Of a stretch of 64,000 bases of DNA, positions 29,210-38,430 are shown one piece after another. Origin of the DNA: Solimonas marina. GTDB lineage: Bacteria; Pseudomonadota; Gammaproteobacteria; Nevskiales; Nevskiaceae. Location: NCBI RefSeq assembly GCF_012241385.1, contig NZ_JAAVXB010000009.1, forward strand, positions 124,001 to 188,000, read 5' to 3'. Below the pieces are notes generated by a model. It worked only from the letters and a program-made list of their open reading frames with translations, made no database searches and was not told the DNA's origin. The position numbers were made by a program, and so were the translations under genes. Numbering within the stretch: position 1 is the stretch's first letter; every line of letters begins with the position of its first letter.

Positions 29210-31321
29210 TTAGGCCGCCTTGGTCGGCGCGGTTCGGGTACCGCGCTGCCAGATCGCTTTGACCACCCAGGCAAAGAAGTCGCGGCCACCGCGAATGCCG
29301 TAACGACCGACCTCGAACAAGGCCCTCAACGGCCGGTCCGGCTTCTGATGCTCGCGCCACTGGATCCATGCGTCGGCGCGGCCGAACAGCGCCTGGACCA
29401 GCGCACTCTCCTGCGGGATCGACATCTCGTTGAGCTTGGCGGCGACCAGGCCGCGACCGGCACGCATGACCTTGGCGTCGAGCCAGACATCGTTGCGCTC
29501 CGGCATCAGCAGAATCTGCAGGCTGTCGCCTTGCTTGAGATCGACCGCTTCCGGCAGGCGCAGCGCGACGCCGCTGTACGACACGTCCAGCGTCTCGGTC
29601 ATGTAGGCGCCGCTGTCGGCATGGCTGCGGATGGCCGCCTGCAGCTTGGTGCGCACCCGTACTGCACTGCGCACCTGGCGCTTCTCATTGGCGACCGCCA
29701 GCGCACCGCCGGCAATGATGAGGTTGTAGACCGTCCAGCCGATGTTGAGCATCAGCGTGTCGGCATGCGGACCGCCGATCAGCAGCCGGATGATGCCGAC
29801 CGTGAAGCCGATCAGGTTCAGCGAGAACAGCAGGTAGTACGGCCGCGCGATGTCCTTGTCGAAGTAGTCGCGATCGACGATGCCGCCCTTGGCGGTGACG
29901 TTGAACTTGCCGAGCTTGGGGTTGATGACGGCCAGCAGCGTCGGCACCAGGATGAAGGTCGCCAGCACCGTCTCGTAGATTTCGGCCCAGAACGAATGGC
30001 GGAACGGCCCCTGCAGGCGACTGTTGGTGGTGGTGGCCAACATTACGTGCGGCGCGGCATAGGCCAGCACCATCCAGCCCTGTGCCTTGATGATCTCGGC
30101 GCCGAGCAGCAGATAGGCCAAGGGCGAGGTCAGAAAGATCAGACGCGGCAGTCCGTAGAAGAAATGCAGCATCGCGTTCGAGTAGCAGATGCGCTGGCCG
30201 AACTTCAGGCCCGGCATCACCATCGGATTGTTGACGCGGAAGATCTGCGCCATGCCGCGAGCCCAGCGAATACGTTGGCCGACGTGCGCCGACAGCGATT
30301 CGGTGGCCAGGCCAGCCGCCTGCGGGATATTGATGTACGCGCTCTTCCAGCCGCGCGTGTGCATGCGCAGCGAGGTGTGCGCGTCTTCGGTGACGGTCTC
30401 GGTGGCGATGCCGCCGATCTGTTCGAGCGCTTCGCGGCGCAGCACCGCGCACGAGCCGCAGAAAAATGATGCGTCCCAGAAATCGTTGCCGTCCTGGATC
30501 AGGCCGTAGAACAGCTCGCCCTCGTTCGGCACCTTGCGGAAGGTCGCCAGATTCTTCTCGAACGGGTCGGGCGAGAAGAAGTGGTGGGGCGTCTGCACCA
30601 GCGAAACGGTCTTGTCCTGCAGCATCGACCCCATCGTCATCTGCAGGAACGAGCGCACCGGAATGTGATCGCAGTCGAAGATCGCGATGTACTCGCCACC
30701 CGTCTTCTTCAGCGCCGCGTTGATGTTGCCGGCCTTGGCGTGCTTGTTGTCGGTGCGCGTGACATGTGTGACGCCGACGGTTTCGCAGAACTGGCGGAAC
30801 TCGTCGCGGCGACCGTCGTCGAGCACGTAGACCCGGAACTTGTCGCGGGGCCAGTCCATGGCCAGCGCCGCGAGCACCGTCGGACGGACGACGGCCAGCG
30901 GCTCGTTGTAGGTCGGGATATAGATGTCGACGGTCGGCCACTGGGAGGGATCGTCGGGCAGTGGCGCCGGCTTGCGGTGCAGTGGCCAGATGGTCTGCAC
31001 GAAGCCGAGAATCAGGATCACGTAGGCGTAGATTTCAGCGCCGACCAGGCCCAGCGACAGGAACAGGTCCCAGGCGTTGAATTCGGGGCCGATCGGCAGG
31101 GTCTGCGTCAGTCGCCAGTACAGGTAGCGCGTGCTGGCGATGGTCGACAGGCCCATCATCGCCAATGCCCATCGATAGTCCTTGAGGCGGATCAGCAGAT
31201 TGGCCGTGATGACCATGCCGATCGCCGTGAAGGTCTGCCAGAACAGTGACAACGGGGCCGTCACCAGTGCGTAGACCGGGATCGCAAGCGACGCGATCAG
31301 CAGCAGGCTCAGCAGCCGCAT
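29210..31321 (-). CDS. bcsA: Cellulose synthase catalytic subunit BcsA (GT2 + PilZ)
   Basis: A 703-residue inner-membrane UDP-glucose glycosyltransferase family 2 enzyme. Several membrane helices flank the catalytic loop, which has the family residues in IPTYNEP, FDCDHIPV (DxD), the TED of TVTEDAHTS and QRIRW (QxxRW). The C-terminal PilZ domain has RxxxR (RSAVR) and DxSxxG (DVSYSG), so activation by cyclic di-GMP is expected. It is shorter than E. coli BcsA because the extended N-terminus is missing. ATG is preceded by GGGAGGA. The 35-bp gap to the upstream proline-rich gene supports one operon. Confidence 0.96.
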   Translation of the reverse strand: MRLLSLLLIASLAIPVYALVTAPLSLFWQTFTAIGMVITANLLIRLKDYRWALAMMGLSTIASTRYLYWRLTQTLPIGPEFNAWDLFLSLGLVGAEIYAYVILILGFVQTIWPLHRKPAPLPDDPSQWPTVDIYIPTYNEPLAVVRPTVLAALAMDWPRDKFRVYVLDDGRRDEFRQFCETVGVTHVTRTDNKHAKAGNINAALKKTGGEYIAIFDCDHIPVRSFLQMTMGSMLQDKTVSLVQTPHHFFSPDPFEKNLATFRKVPNEGELFYGLIQDGNDFWDASFFCGSCAVLRREALEQIGGIATETVTEDAHTSLRMHTRGWKSAYINIPQAAGLATESLSAHVGQRIRWARGMAQIFRVNNPMVMPGLKFGQRICYSNAMLHFFYGLPRLIFLTSPLAYLLLGAEIIKAQGWMVLAYAAPHVMLATTTNSRLQGPFRHSFWAEIYETVLATFILVPTLLAVINPKLGKFNVTAKGGIVDRDYFDKDIARPYYLLFSLNLIGFTVGIIRLLIGGPHADTLMLNIGWTVYNLIIAGGALAVANEKRQVRSAVRVRTKLQAAIRSHADSGAYMTETLDVSYSGVALRLPEAVDLKQGDSLQILLMPERNDVWLDAKVMRAGRGLVAAKLNEMSIPQESALVQALFGRADAWIQWREHQKPDRPLRALFEVGRYGIRGGRDFFAWVVKAIWQRGTRTAPTKAA

Positions 31322-31355
31322 GCAGTTCCTCCCTGATCAGCTAGCGGCCCGCCGT

Positions 31356-31850
31356 TCAGCCTCCGCATTGTCGAGCGGCGGGGGGCTGGTTCAGGCCGTT
31401 GAACAGCTCGCGCAGCGTGCGCTGCTGCAGACGCTCGAGGCGTTCCGGCAGCGTGACGCGATAGCGGGGCGGCAGCTGCAGGTGGAGCAGCGTGCCCTGC
31501 GCACGGGCCGGAACCGCCTGGCGGCGCAGGCGTTCGAACGTGAAGTTGAGCGGGCTTTCGTGCACCTTGGCGCGCGGCGCGGCCGGCGCAGCGGTCGGGC
31601 CGGCGCGCTCGGTCGCCAGCGTGGTCGGCAGCGTCACGACCGGCGTTGTCGGCCGTTCTGTGGCGACGAGGACCGGCGGCGCCAGAGGGGCACTCGGGGC
31701 CGCCGGTACATCGACCGGCGTCAACGGCGCCGCGTCAGCGAGTTTGATCGTCGCAGCGTGACCGGGGTTGAACTCGCGATACTGAAGGTCGCCGAGCCGC
31801 CGGTCTTTCATCAACTGGTCGACATCGTCGGACGACTTGCGGTCAGGCAT
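31356..31850 (-). CDS. BcsR/BcsP-like cellulose biosynthesis accessory protein, Pro/Ala-rich
   Basis: A 164-residue cytosolic protein. The first 32 residues (MPDRKSSDDVDQLMKDRR then LGDLQYREF) resemble the short BcsR/BcsP motif 'DD...L...LGLP.L.Y'. The middle (40-95) is rich in Pro, Ala and Thr, and the C-terminal 60 residues are basic and helical (ERLRRQAVPARAQG, RVTLPERLERLQQRTLREL). BcsR in E. coli helps BcsQ/BcsE control BcsA; proline-rich Bcs proteins occur in bcsD-type operons. GGAG lies nine bases before ATG 31850. It is four bases downstream of bcsD. Assignment to BcsR or BcsP is tentative. Confidence 0.6.
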   Translation of the reverse strand: MPDRKSSDDVDQLMKDRRLGDLQYREFNPGHAATIKLADAAPLTPVDVPAAPSAPLAPPVLVATERPTTPVVTLPTTLATERAGPTAAPAAPRAKVHESPLNFTFERLRRQAVPARAQGTLLHLQLPPRYRVTLPERLERLQQRTLRELFNGLNQPPAARQCGG

Positions 31851-31854
31851 GAGT

Positions 31855-32379
31855 TCAGACTCCAAACGACGATTCGTGAGCGAAACGCAGGCGGACGACC
31901 CCGCTGGCCAGGGTTTGATCCTCGATTTCGCGGACATCGAGCCGCTCGTCGGCACCCAGCTGCGTCATCCACTCCGCATACAGGCCTTCGAGCAGTCCAG
32001 CCGACCATTCCGCGGCGGCCGCGCCAAACCAAGCCTTCAGCGGGGCAGCACCATGCAAGAAGTCTACCGCGCCCGACACCTCTTCGACCTGCATCCAGCC
32101 CAGATCGAGGTCAGCCAGACGCCGCGACGCGAAGCCTTCGAATTCTGCCAGGGTTTTGATGCCGTCGGCGGCGTGTTCGCGCGCAATCGAGCGGCCGACG
32201 CGATACAGCAATGCCCGCAGCTGCGGTACCGGCACCTGCTCGGCGAGTTCGCCGCCGAGCGCACGCAAGGTCAGAGCCGCCGCGGTGGTCCGGGGCAGCT
32301 GCATCAGATACGTGAATGACCGTTCGTCCACCGGAACTCCCTTTACGGTGCAATTTGATGATCCATCGGGATTTTCCAT
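31855..32379 (-). CDS. bcsD: Cellulose synthase subunit BcsD
   Basis: A 174-residue soluble protein matching the BcsD/AcsD family of Komagataeibacter, which forms an octameric periplasmic cylinder that helps crystalline ribbon assembly. Features: LRALLYRVGRSIA, LAEFEGFASRRLADLDLGW, and a C-terminal strand VVRLRFAHES. No signal peptide, as in the family. First gene of the operon, with AGGGTGAG just before ATG 32379. bcsQ is absent downstream and upstream, as are bcsE, F and G. Confidence 0.82.
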   Translation of the reverse strand: MENPDGSSNCTVKGVPVDERSFTYLMQLPRTTAAALTLRALGGELAEQVPVPQLRALLYRVGRSIAREHAADGIKTLAEFEGFASRRLADLDLGWMQVEEVSGAVDFLHGAAPLKAWFGAAAAEWSAGLLEGLYAEWMTQLGADERLDVREIEDQTLASGVVRLRFAHESSFGV

Positions 32380-32704
32380 TGCTCACCCTGGGACCGCAAT
32401 TGGAATAATTGTCTAACCGGGCTGGGTAAGTCACGAATAGGCGCCAAACGGAGAGGCGTGGCGGCCAGGCGGCTTGATTTCGCGAGGGGCATGGGCGACA
32501 GTGATTTCGATCCGCGGCGCCGCCGACGGATCGACGCTGTACCAGACCATGGACATTTTTCAGTTCACACGACTCAGGGAAGAGTTCGCGTCATGTGGTC
32601 GCCGCTCAGTGCCGAGCCTTCGGGTTTGCGGCGTGCGGCGCGGCCGACGAGCGCCTTGACCATGGTTGCCGCTCCTCCCTGTGCAAGGACTCGGGACCTT
32701 CACT
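32380..32704. promoter_or_regulatory. Divergent control region, bcs operon and phytochrome gene
   Basis: This 325-bp gap lies between the divergent bcsD and bphP starts and must hold both promoters. An AT-rich part (32395-32420, AATTGGAATAATTG) contrasts with the surrounding GC-rich DNA and is the likely start region for bcsD. I see no convincing c-di-GMP riboswitch or sigma-54 box. Confidence 0.45.
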
Positions 32705-34954
32705 ATGGCCCATGAAACCAGCGTGCCGTCCACGCTGCTGGCCGATTGCGACCGCGAGCCGATCCACATTCCCGGCGCTATCCAGCCGCAGGGCGTGTTG
32801 CTGTGCCTGCGCGAACCTGAGCTGACGATCGCGCAGGCCAGCGCCAATTTGCAGCAACTGACCGGTCAGCCGGCCGAGCAGGCACTCGACCAACCGCTGG
32901 CGGCCGTCTGTGGCGAGGATGCCGCGGCGATGTTGCGTCGTGCGCTGGCGTCGGCCGCGGTCGATGCGCGGCCGTTGTATGTGGGGCTGATCGGGATCGG
33001 CGGGCATGGTGTCGATGCCATCGTCCATCGCCACGAGGGCGTGCTGATCCTCGAGCTGGAGTTCACCACGCGCGAGGATGCGAACCGTTACACCGCGATG
33101 TATCCGTTGGTGCGCTCGTTCGTCGCCAGCCTGCAAAGCGTGCACTCAGTGCCCGAGCTGTGTCAGCTCGCGGCCGGCGAGATGCAGCGCATCACCGGCT
33201 TCGGGCGAGTGCTCGTCTATCGTTTCAACGAGGACGGCCATGGACACGTCATCGCCGAGACCCGCGCGCCGGAGTACCCGTCGTACCTTGATCTGTATTT
33301 TCCGGAGTCGGACATTCCACGTCAGGCACGTGCGCTCTATCAGCTCAACCACATCCGCCTGATTGCCGATGCCGAATACCAGCCGTCGCCGCTGGTTCCG
33401 GCCGTCAACCCGATGACCCAGCGGTCGACCGATCTGAGCTATGCGGCGCTGCGCAGCGTGTCGCCAGTGCATGTGCAGTACATGAAGAACATGGGCACGC
33501 TGGCGTCGATGTCGATTTCGATCGTCGTCGATGGCGCGCTCTGGGGGCTTATTTCCTGTCACCACGCGACCGCGCGCCACGTGCCGTTCGAGCTGCGCAC
33601 TGCTTGCGAGCATCTGGGGCAGATCCTGTCGCTGCAGATCGAGGCCAAGGAGGATCGCACCGAATCGGCGCACCGCCTCGAGCTGCGCCGCATGCTGGTC
33701 GATCTGCTCGGCGCGATGGCCGAGACCGACGTCATCAACGGTCTCAAGGCGAATCCGGCCGACCTGCTGCGCTTTGCGGCCGCCAGTGGTGCGGCGATCG
33801 TCGCCGATGGCGGCTGTGAGCTATTCGGTGACACGCCGTCGGCGGCCGAGGTGACGCGGCTCGCGGACTGGATCGCCGCACACACGACCAGTGGCGTCTA
33901 TGCCACCACCAGCCTGGCCGGCGATTATCCCGACGCCGAACACCTGCAGCCCCAGGTCGCTGGGGTGCTGGCCGCGTCGATTTCGCAGATTCACCGCAAC
34001 TATCTGATCTGGTTCCGGCCCGAGGTGGTGCGCACCGTGAAGTGGGCTGGCCGGCCGCAGAAGACGGCGGGCGAGGGCGATGATGCGCCAGTGGTGCTGC
34101 ATCCGCGCAGCAGCTTTGACGCCTGGGCGCAGACCGTGCGTGGCAGCTCACTGCCGTGGCGCAAGAGCGAGATCGAGGCCGCCGAGGAGTTTCGTGATGC
34201 GATCCTCGCCATCGTGCTGCGCCGCGCCGAGGAAATGGCGGCGCTGGCCGGCGAGCTGGAGCGCTCCAACCGCGAGCTCGAAGCCTTTTCGTATTCGGTG
34301 TCGCATGACCTGCGTGCGCCCTTGCGCCATATCGTCGGCTATGCGGATCTGCTCGATGAATTCGAGGGCGCGCAGCTCAGTGAGCGCGGCCGGCGCTTTT
34401 TGCGCAACATCGGCGAGTCGGCACATTTCGCGGGTACGCTGGTCGATGATCTGCTGACGTTCTCGCAGATGGGCCGCGCTGCACTGCGTATCACCCGTGT
34501 CGATCTCAATGCGCTGGTGGAATCGGTGCTGCGCGACCTGGCGCCCGACCTGCGTGGGCGTGACATTCAGTGGAAGATTGGGACCTTGCCGACGGTCCGC
34601 GCCGACCCCAGCTTTTTGCTGCTGGCGTTACGCAACCTGCTATCGAATGCCATCAAGTACACGCGGACGCGGCAGACGGCGGAGATTCAGCTAGAGGCGG
34701 AGGAGGACGCCGACAGTCATATTGTTCATGTTCGAGACAACGGCGTCGGTTTCAATATGCAGTATGCTCCAAAATTGTTCGGCGTCTTTCAGCGTTTGCA
34801 TCGCATGGAAGACTTCGAAGGCACAGGAATCGGTCTTGCCAACGTCCGTCGCATCATCGAGCGACATGATGGGCGCGTGTGGGCGCGTGGCGAGCCGGAT
34901 CGCGGAGCGGAGTTTTCTTTTTCACTTCCGAAGATTCCGGTGCCGGTCAGTTAG
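32705..34954 (+). CDS. bphP: Bacteriophytochrome histidine kinase
   Basis: A 749-residue red/far-red photoreceptor kinase. PAS domain begins with the biliverdin-binding Cys15 (LLADCDREPIHIPGAIQPQG). The GAF domain (about 130-310) has the chromophore-contact motif PESDIP (usual PASDIP) and HVQYMKNMG. The PHY domain carries the tongue motifs WAG and PRSSF. The output is a HisKA/HATPase pair: H-box YSVSHDLRAPLRH, N-box NLLSNAIKYT, G-boxes DNGVGF and GTGIGLANV. ATG 32705 begins the family-like N-terminus. No heme oxygenase (bphO) is in the window, so biliverdin must come from elsewhere. Followed by two more signalling genes and divergent from the cellulose operon. Confidence 0.96.
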   Translation: MAHETSVPSTLLADCDREPIHIPGAIQPQGVLLCLREPELTIAQASANLQQLTGQPAEQALDQPLAAVCGEDAAAMLRRALASAAVDARPLYVGLIGIGGHGVDAIVHRHEGVLILELEFTTREDANRYTAMYPLVRSFVASLQSVHSVPELCQLAAGEMQRITGFGRVLVYRFNEDGHGHVIAETRAPEYPSYLDLYFPESDIPRQARALYQLNHIRLIADAEYQPSPLVPAVNPMTQRSTDLSYAALRSVSPVHVQYMKNMGTLASMSISIVVDGALWGLISCHHATARHVPFELRTACEHLGQILSLQIEAKEDRTESAHRLELRRMLVDLLGAMAETDVINGLKANPADLLRFAAASGAAIVADGGCELFGDTPSAAEVTRLADWIAAHTTSGVYATTSLAGDYPDAEHLQPQVAGVLAASISQIHRNYLIWFRPEVVRTVKWAGRPQKTAGEGDDAPVVLHPRSSFDAWAQTVRGSSLPWRKSEIEAAEEFRDAILAIVLRRAEEMAALAGELERSNRELEAFSYSVSHDLRAPLRHIVGYADLLDEFEGAQLSERGRRFLRNIGESAHFAGTLVDDLLTFSQMGRAALRITRVDLNALVESVLRDLAPDLRGRDIQWKIGTLPTVRADPSFLLLALRNLLSNAIKYTRTRQTAEIQLEAEEDADSHIVHVRDNGVGFNMQYAPKLFGVFQRLHRMEDFEGTGIGLANVRRIIERHDGRVWARGEPDRGAEFSFSLPKIPVPVS

Positions 34955-34965
34955 GACATCCGTGC

Positions 34966-35430
34966 ATGCTCAAGCCTATCCTGCTCGTCGAAGACAATCC
35001 CAAGGACCTCGAACTCACGCTCATTGCGCTGGAGAAAAGCCAGCTCGCGAATGAAGTCGTGGTGGCCCGCGATGGCGCCGAGGCCGTCGACTATCTGCAT
35101 AACCGCGGCGATTACGCCGAGCGCCCGACCGGCAATCCAGCGGTGATCCTGCTCGACCTCAAACTGCCGAAGATCGATGGCATCGAGGTCTTGCAGATGG
35201 TCCGCTCGACCCCGGAGCTCAAAAGCATTCCGGTCGTGATGTTGACCTCCTCGCGTGAAGAGCGCGACCTGCTGCGCAGCTACGAACTCGGCGTCAACGC
35301 CTACGTCGTCAAACCGGTGGCGTTCCGTGAGTTCGTCGAGGCGATTGCCGACCTCGGCGTATTCTGGGCCGTGCTCAATGAGCCGCCGCCGGGCTCGACG
35401 CGTGTCGTGCGCCGAGGCAACGGCGGATGA
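34966..35430 (+). CDS. Single-domain response regulator (Rcp1-like)
   Basis: A 154-residue receiver domain without an output domain. The phosphoacceptor is Asp64 in ILLDLKLPKIDG, with the acid pocket VEDN, the Thr of MLTSS and the Lys of VVKPVAF. The insertion HNRGDYAERPTG after the second strand is typical of regulators paired with phytochromes (Rcp1-like). It starts 11 bp after bphP and overlaps the next kinase by four bases, so it is likely the direct phosphate acceptor of the phytochrome. Confidence 0.92.
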   Translation: MLKPILLVEDNPKDLELTLIALEKSQLANEVVVARDGAEAVDYLHNRGDYAERPTGNPAVILLDLKLPKIDGIEVLQMVRSTPELKSIPVVMLTSSREERDLLRSYELGVNAYVVKPVAFREFVEAIADLGVFWAVLNEPPPGSTRVVRRGNGG

Positions 35431-37370
35431 GTGCCGACGACGCGCCCGCGATCGCGGCACTGCGGGTGCTGTTGGTCGAGGACAGCTCGCTCGATGCGGA
35501 GCTGACCCAGGCACGCCTCGAAGCGCTGGACTATCCGCTGCGGGTCGACGTGGTCGACAACGAGCGTGATTTTCGCGCGTGCCTGGCGGCCAACGACTAC
35601 GACATCATCCTCGCCGACTTCATGCTGCCGCAGTTCTCCGGGCCCGAGGCCCTGGTGATTTCGCGCAAGCAGGCGCCGGACGTGCCGTTTGTGTTCGTCT
35701 CCGGGGTGCTCGGCGAGGAGCACGCGGTCGACATGCTCAAGCAAGGCGCGACCGACTATGTGCTCAAGCAGCGCCTGCAGCGTCTGCCGACCGTGGTGCA
35801 GCGCGCGCTGGCGCAGGCCCGCGAGCGCCACGATCGCATTCGTGCCGAACGCGCGCTGCGTGAGTACGAAACCAGCTTTCGCCTGTTGATCAACGCGCTG
35901 CGCGACTATGCGGTGATCGGTCTCGACGTCGATGGCCGGATTCGCAGCTGGAACAGCGCGTCCGAACACCTGCTGGGCTATCCGGCCGAGCGCATCATGG
36001 GCGAGACGATTGGTCGTCTCTATGAGTCGAGCGACGGTGAAGCCGGTGTCGAGCACTCGCTGGCGACCGCGGCACGCGACGGCAGCCACGTGCGCGATCT
36101 GTGGATGAAGAGCCGCAGTGGCGAGGCGTTCTTCGCCTCTGTGGTGACGACGGCCATTCACAGCGAAAGCGGCGAGCTGATCGGCTTTTCCAAGATCATT
36201 CGCGACATGACCGAAGCGCGTCGCTCGGCCGATGCGCTGAAGGCGGCGAAGGATCAGGCCGAAGCCGCCAATGCCGCCAAGGACCGGTTCCTGGCAATGC
36301 TCTCGCACGAGCTGCGCACACCGCTGACGCCGGTGATGGCGGCGGTCACGCTGCTCGAGCGCAAGGCCGCGCTCAGCGACGAATTGTCCGAACTGGTGCC
36401 GATGATCCGTCGCAATATCGAGCTTGAGGCGCGCCTGATCGACGATCTGCTCGACCTGACATCGATCGCACACGGCAAGACCGATATCCATGTCGCCCGT
36501 CTCGATCTGCACGACACGCTCGGCGATGTGTTGGCGACGGTGCGCGTCGAAGTGCAGGCGAAGAACCTGCAGCTCGAAACCCGGCTTGATGCGCGTCGCA
36601 GTCAGGTCGATGGCGACTTCGCGCGCCTGCAGCAGATCGTCTCCAACCTGCTGCGCAACGCCATCAAATTCACGCCGCCGGGCGGTTGTGTCAGCCTGCG
36701 CTCGTACAACCCGGACGACGAGCATGTCGCGATCCGTATCGAGGATTCCGGCATCGGCATCAGCGAAGCGGCGATGCCGCGTATCTTCACCGCCTTCGAG
36801 CAGGCCGACACGTCGATCACCCGGCAGTTCGGCGGTCTCGGGCTGGGCCTGGCGATTGCCCAGGCGTTGGCCCGCAAGCACGGCGGCGAGTTGCTGGCGG
36901 AAAGCCACGGCACCGGACGGGGTTCTGCGTTCACGATGATCCTGCCATTGATCGGCGAGATGCGCGTCGCCGAGGCGCCGTCGCGTCCGGTGGTCAGCGA
37001 CAAATCCGCTGGACAGCGTTCGCTGCATATCCTGCTGGTCGAGGACAATCACGACACCACGATTGCGATGGTGACGCTGCTCGAACTCAGCGGACACAGC
37101 GTCTCCACTGCCGGTACGATCGGCGAGGCGCAGCAACGCATAAGCGATGAGCGTTTCGATCTGCTGATCAGCGACCTGGGGCTGCCCGACGGTGATGGCG
37201 CGGACGTTGCCCGTGCGTTTTCGCAGCACCAGCAGGCGCCGTCGATCGCCATGACCGGCTATGGCATGGACGAAGACCTGCGGCGCTGCCGCGAGGCCGG
37301 GTTCACGGCGCATGTGACCAAGCCGATCGGCTTCGATCAGCTCAACGAATTGATACGCTCGCTCGCCTGA
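35427..37370 (+). CDS. Hybrid sensor kinase REC-PAS-HisKA-HATPase-REC
   Basis: A 647-residue soluble hybrid kinase. Receiver 1 (about 10-125; Asp in ILADFMLPQFSG), PAS (about 150-265), a coiled linker (AALKAAKDQAEAANAAKDRF), HisKA (MLSHELRTPLTP), HATPase (NLLRNAIKFT, DSGIGI, GLGLGLAIAQALA) and receiver 2 (about 530-645; Asp in ISDLGLPDGDG). No membrane helix. Its ATG overlaps the preceding regulator's stop by four bases. It likely extends the phytochrome relay. The final output gene is not obvious here. Confidence 0.93.
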   Translation: MSADDAPAIAALRVLLVEDSSLDAELTQARLEALDYPLRVDVVDNERDFRACLAANDYDIILADFMLPQFSGPEALVISRKQAPDVPFVFVSGVLGEEHAVDMLKQGATDYVLKQRLQRLPTVVQRALAQARERHDRIRAERALREYETSFRLLINALRDYAVIGLDVDGRIRSWNSASEHLLGYPAERIMGETIGRLYESSDGEAGVEHSLATAARDGSHVRDLWMKSRSGEAFFASVVTTAIHSESGELIGFSKIIRDMTEARRSADALKAAKDQAEAANAAKDRFLAMLSHELRTPLTPVMAAVTLLERKAALSDELSELVPMIRRNIELEARLIDDLLDLTSIAHGKTDIHVARLDLHDTLGDVLATVRVEVQAKNLQLETRLDARRSQVDGDFARLQQIVSNLLRNAIKFTPPGGCVSLRSYNPDDEHVAIRIEDSGIGISEAAMPRIFTAFEQADTSITRQFGGLGLGLAIAQALARKHGGELLAESHGTGRGSAFTMILPLIGEMRVAEAPSRPVVSDKSAGQRSLHILLVEDNHDTTIAMVTLLELSGHSVSTAGTIGEAQQRISDERFDLLISDLGLPDGDGADVARAFSQHQQAPSIAMTGYGMDEDLRRCREAGFTAHVTKPIGFDQLNELIRSLA

Positions 37371-37471
37371 GTGCTTTTCCAAGGCGGGGCAGTAGTTTGT
37401 CCCTACATCCACCGTATAGAACCGCATCCCGGCAACGGGGCGCGTTTGCTAGAGTTCGCGTTCCCCGGACC

Positions 37472-38323
37472 ATGATCTACCCGCCGATGACCGTCTCCCG
37501 CCTTTGCTGTGCCGCCGCCCTCGCGCTGCTGACGCTCGCTGCCGGTTGCAACTCGCAGGATGACAACATCGACACCCCTGTGGTGCGGACTGAAAGCAGC
37601 GGCCCGGCTGGCATTTACGAAGGAACGATGACGTCCACCGACAGCGGCGACGTCACTGACGTGACCGCGTTCGTCGACGACAACGAGACCTTCATGCTGT
37701 TCGACAGCACCGGCGCACTGATCGGCTCCGGCATCTATACCACCGTCGAGGCGGCGCGCAGCATCAACTGGTCGGCGCGGCTGTTCACGACCGCCGACAC
37801 GACGGATGACACCACCGGCGACACGACCAGCAGCACGACCATTACCACGCTGACGGCGCAGGGCTCCTATGAGGAGCAGGCCAGTATCCTCGTCAGCTAC
37901 AGCGAATCGAGCGGAGACAGCGGCACCCTGTCGCTGACTTACGACGAGACCGCCTACGAAACGCGTTCCGACGTGTCGCTGGTGCAGGGTACGTGGGGAC
38001 TGAAGGACGCCTACGGCGCTGTGACCAGCAGTATCACCGTCGATTCCGGCGGCAGCTTCTCCGGCTCCGACGACGACGACTGCACGTACAGCGGCTCGTT
38101 TACGATCGTCAATCAGCACTACAACCTCTACGACGTCACGCTGGACAGCACGTGCAGCACGTCGACGACCACCGACGGCACGACCACGACGACCAGTACG
38201 TCGTCAACGACCACCGGCTTGGCGACGATACAGGCTGCGACAACGGCCAGCGGTACCGACACACTGGTCGCCGTTTCCGCGTCGACCAAGGCCGCTGCGC
38301 TCTGGCAACTCAAGCCGCTCTAA
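37472..38323 (+). CDS. Thr/Ser-rich lipoprotein of unknown function
   Basis: About 283 residues. The signal helix ends with lipobox LAAGC (Cys near residue 25), so it is probably a lipoprotein. The mature part is strand-rich with repeated motifs (GIYEGTMTSTDSG, SITVDSGGSFSG, DDCTYSGSF) and a Thr-rich TTTDGTTTTTSTSSTTTG region near the C-terminus. ATG 37472 gives a short n-region; ATG 37487 is equally possible. No family recognised. It stands 102 bp after the hybrid kinase and just ahead of the tRNA gene. Confidence 0.65.
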   Translation: MIYPPMTVSRLCCAAALALLTLAAGCNSQDDNIDTPVVRTESSGPAGIYEGTMTSTDSGDVTDVTAFVDDNETFMLFDSTGALIGSGIYTTVEAARSINWSARLFTTADTTDDTTGDTTSSTTITTLTAQGSYEEQASILVSYSESSGDSGTLSLTYDETAYETRSDVSLVQGTWGLKDAYGAVTSSITVDSGGSFSGSDDDDCTYSGSFTIVNQHYNLYDVTLDSTCSTSTTTDGTTTTTSTSSTTTGLATIQAATTASGTDTLVAVSASTKAAALWQLKPL

Positions 38324-38338
38324 GCCAGCCTGATCGCC

Positions 38339-38344
38339 TACAAT
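38339..38344 (+). promoter_or_regulatory. -10 box for tRNA-Arg
   Basis: TACAAT at 38339-38344 ends nine bases before the tRNA 5' end and is a good sigma-70 -10 hexamer in GC-rich DNA. No clear -35 is seen 17 bases upstream. Confidence 0.45.
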
Positions 38345-38353
38345 GCGCGCCAC

Positions 38354-38430
38354 GCGCCTGTAGCTCAGTTGGATAGAGCATCGGCCTTCTAAGCCGGCGG
38401 TCGCAGGTTCGACTCCTGCCAGGCGCGCCA
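38354..38430 (+). tRNA. tRNA-Arg(TCT)
   Basis: A 77-base cloverleaf with encoded CCA. The acceptor arm GCGCCTG (38354-38360) pairs with CAGGCGC (38420-38426), followed by discriminator G and CCA. The D arm is GCTC...GAGC, and anticodon loop CTTCTAA at 38386-38392 has anticodon TCT (38388-38390), which reads AGA. The T arm is GCAGG TTCGACT CCTGC. AGA is rare in such high-GC genomes, so this is a minor tRNA. Its last 19 bases are repeated twice downstream. Confidence 0.97.

Noticed and set aside
32380-32704. c-di-GMP riboswitch before bcsD or bphP
   Set aside because: I looked for the GEMM conserved core on both strands and did not find it.
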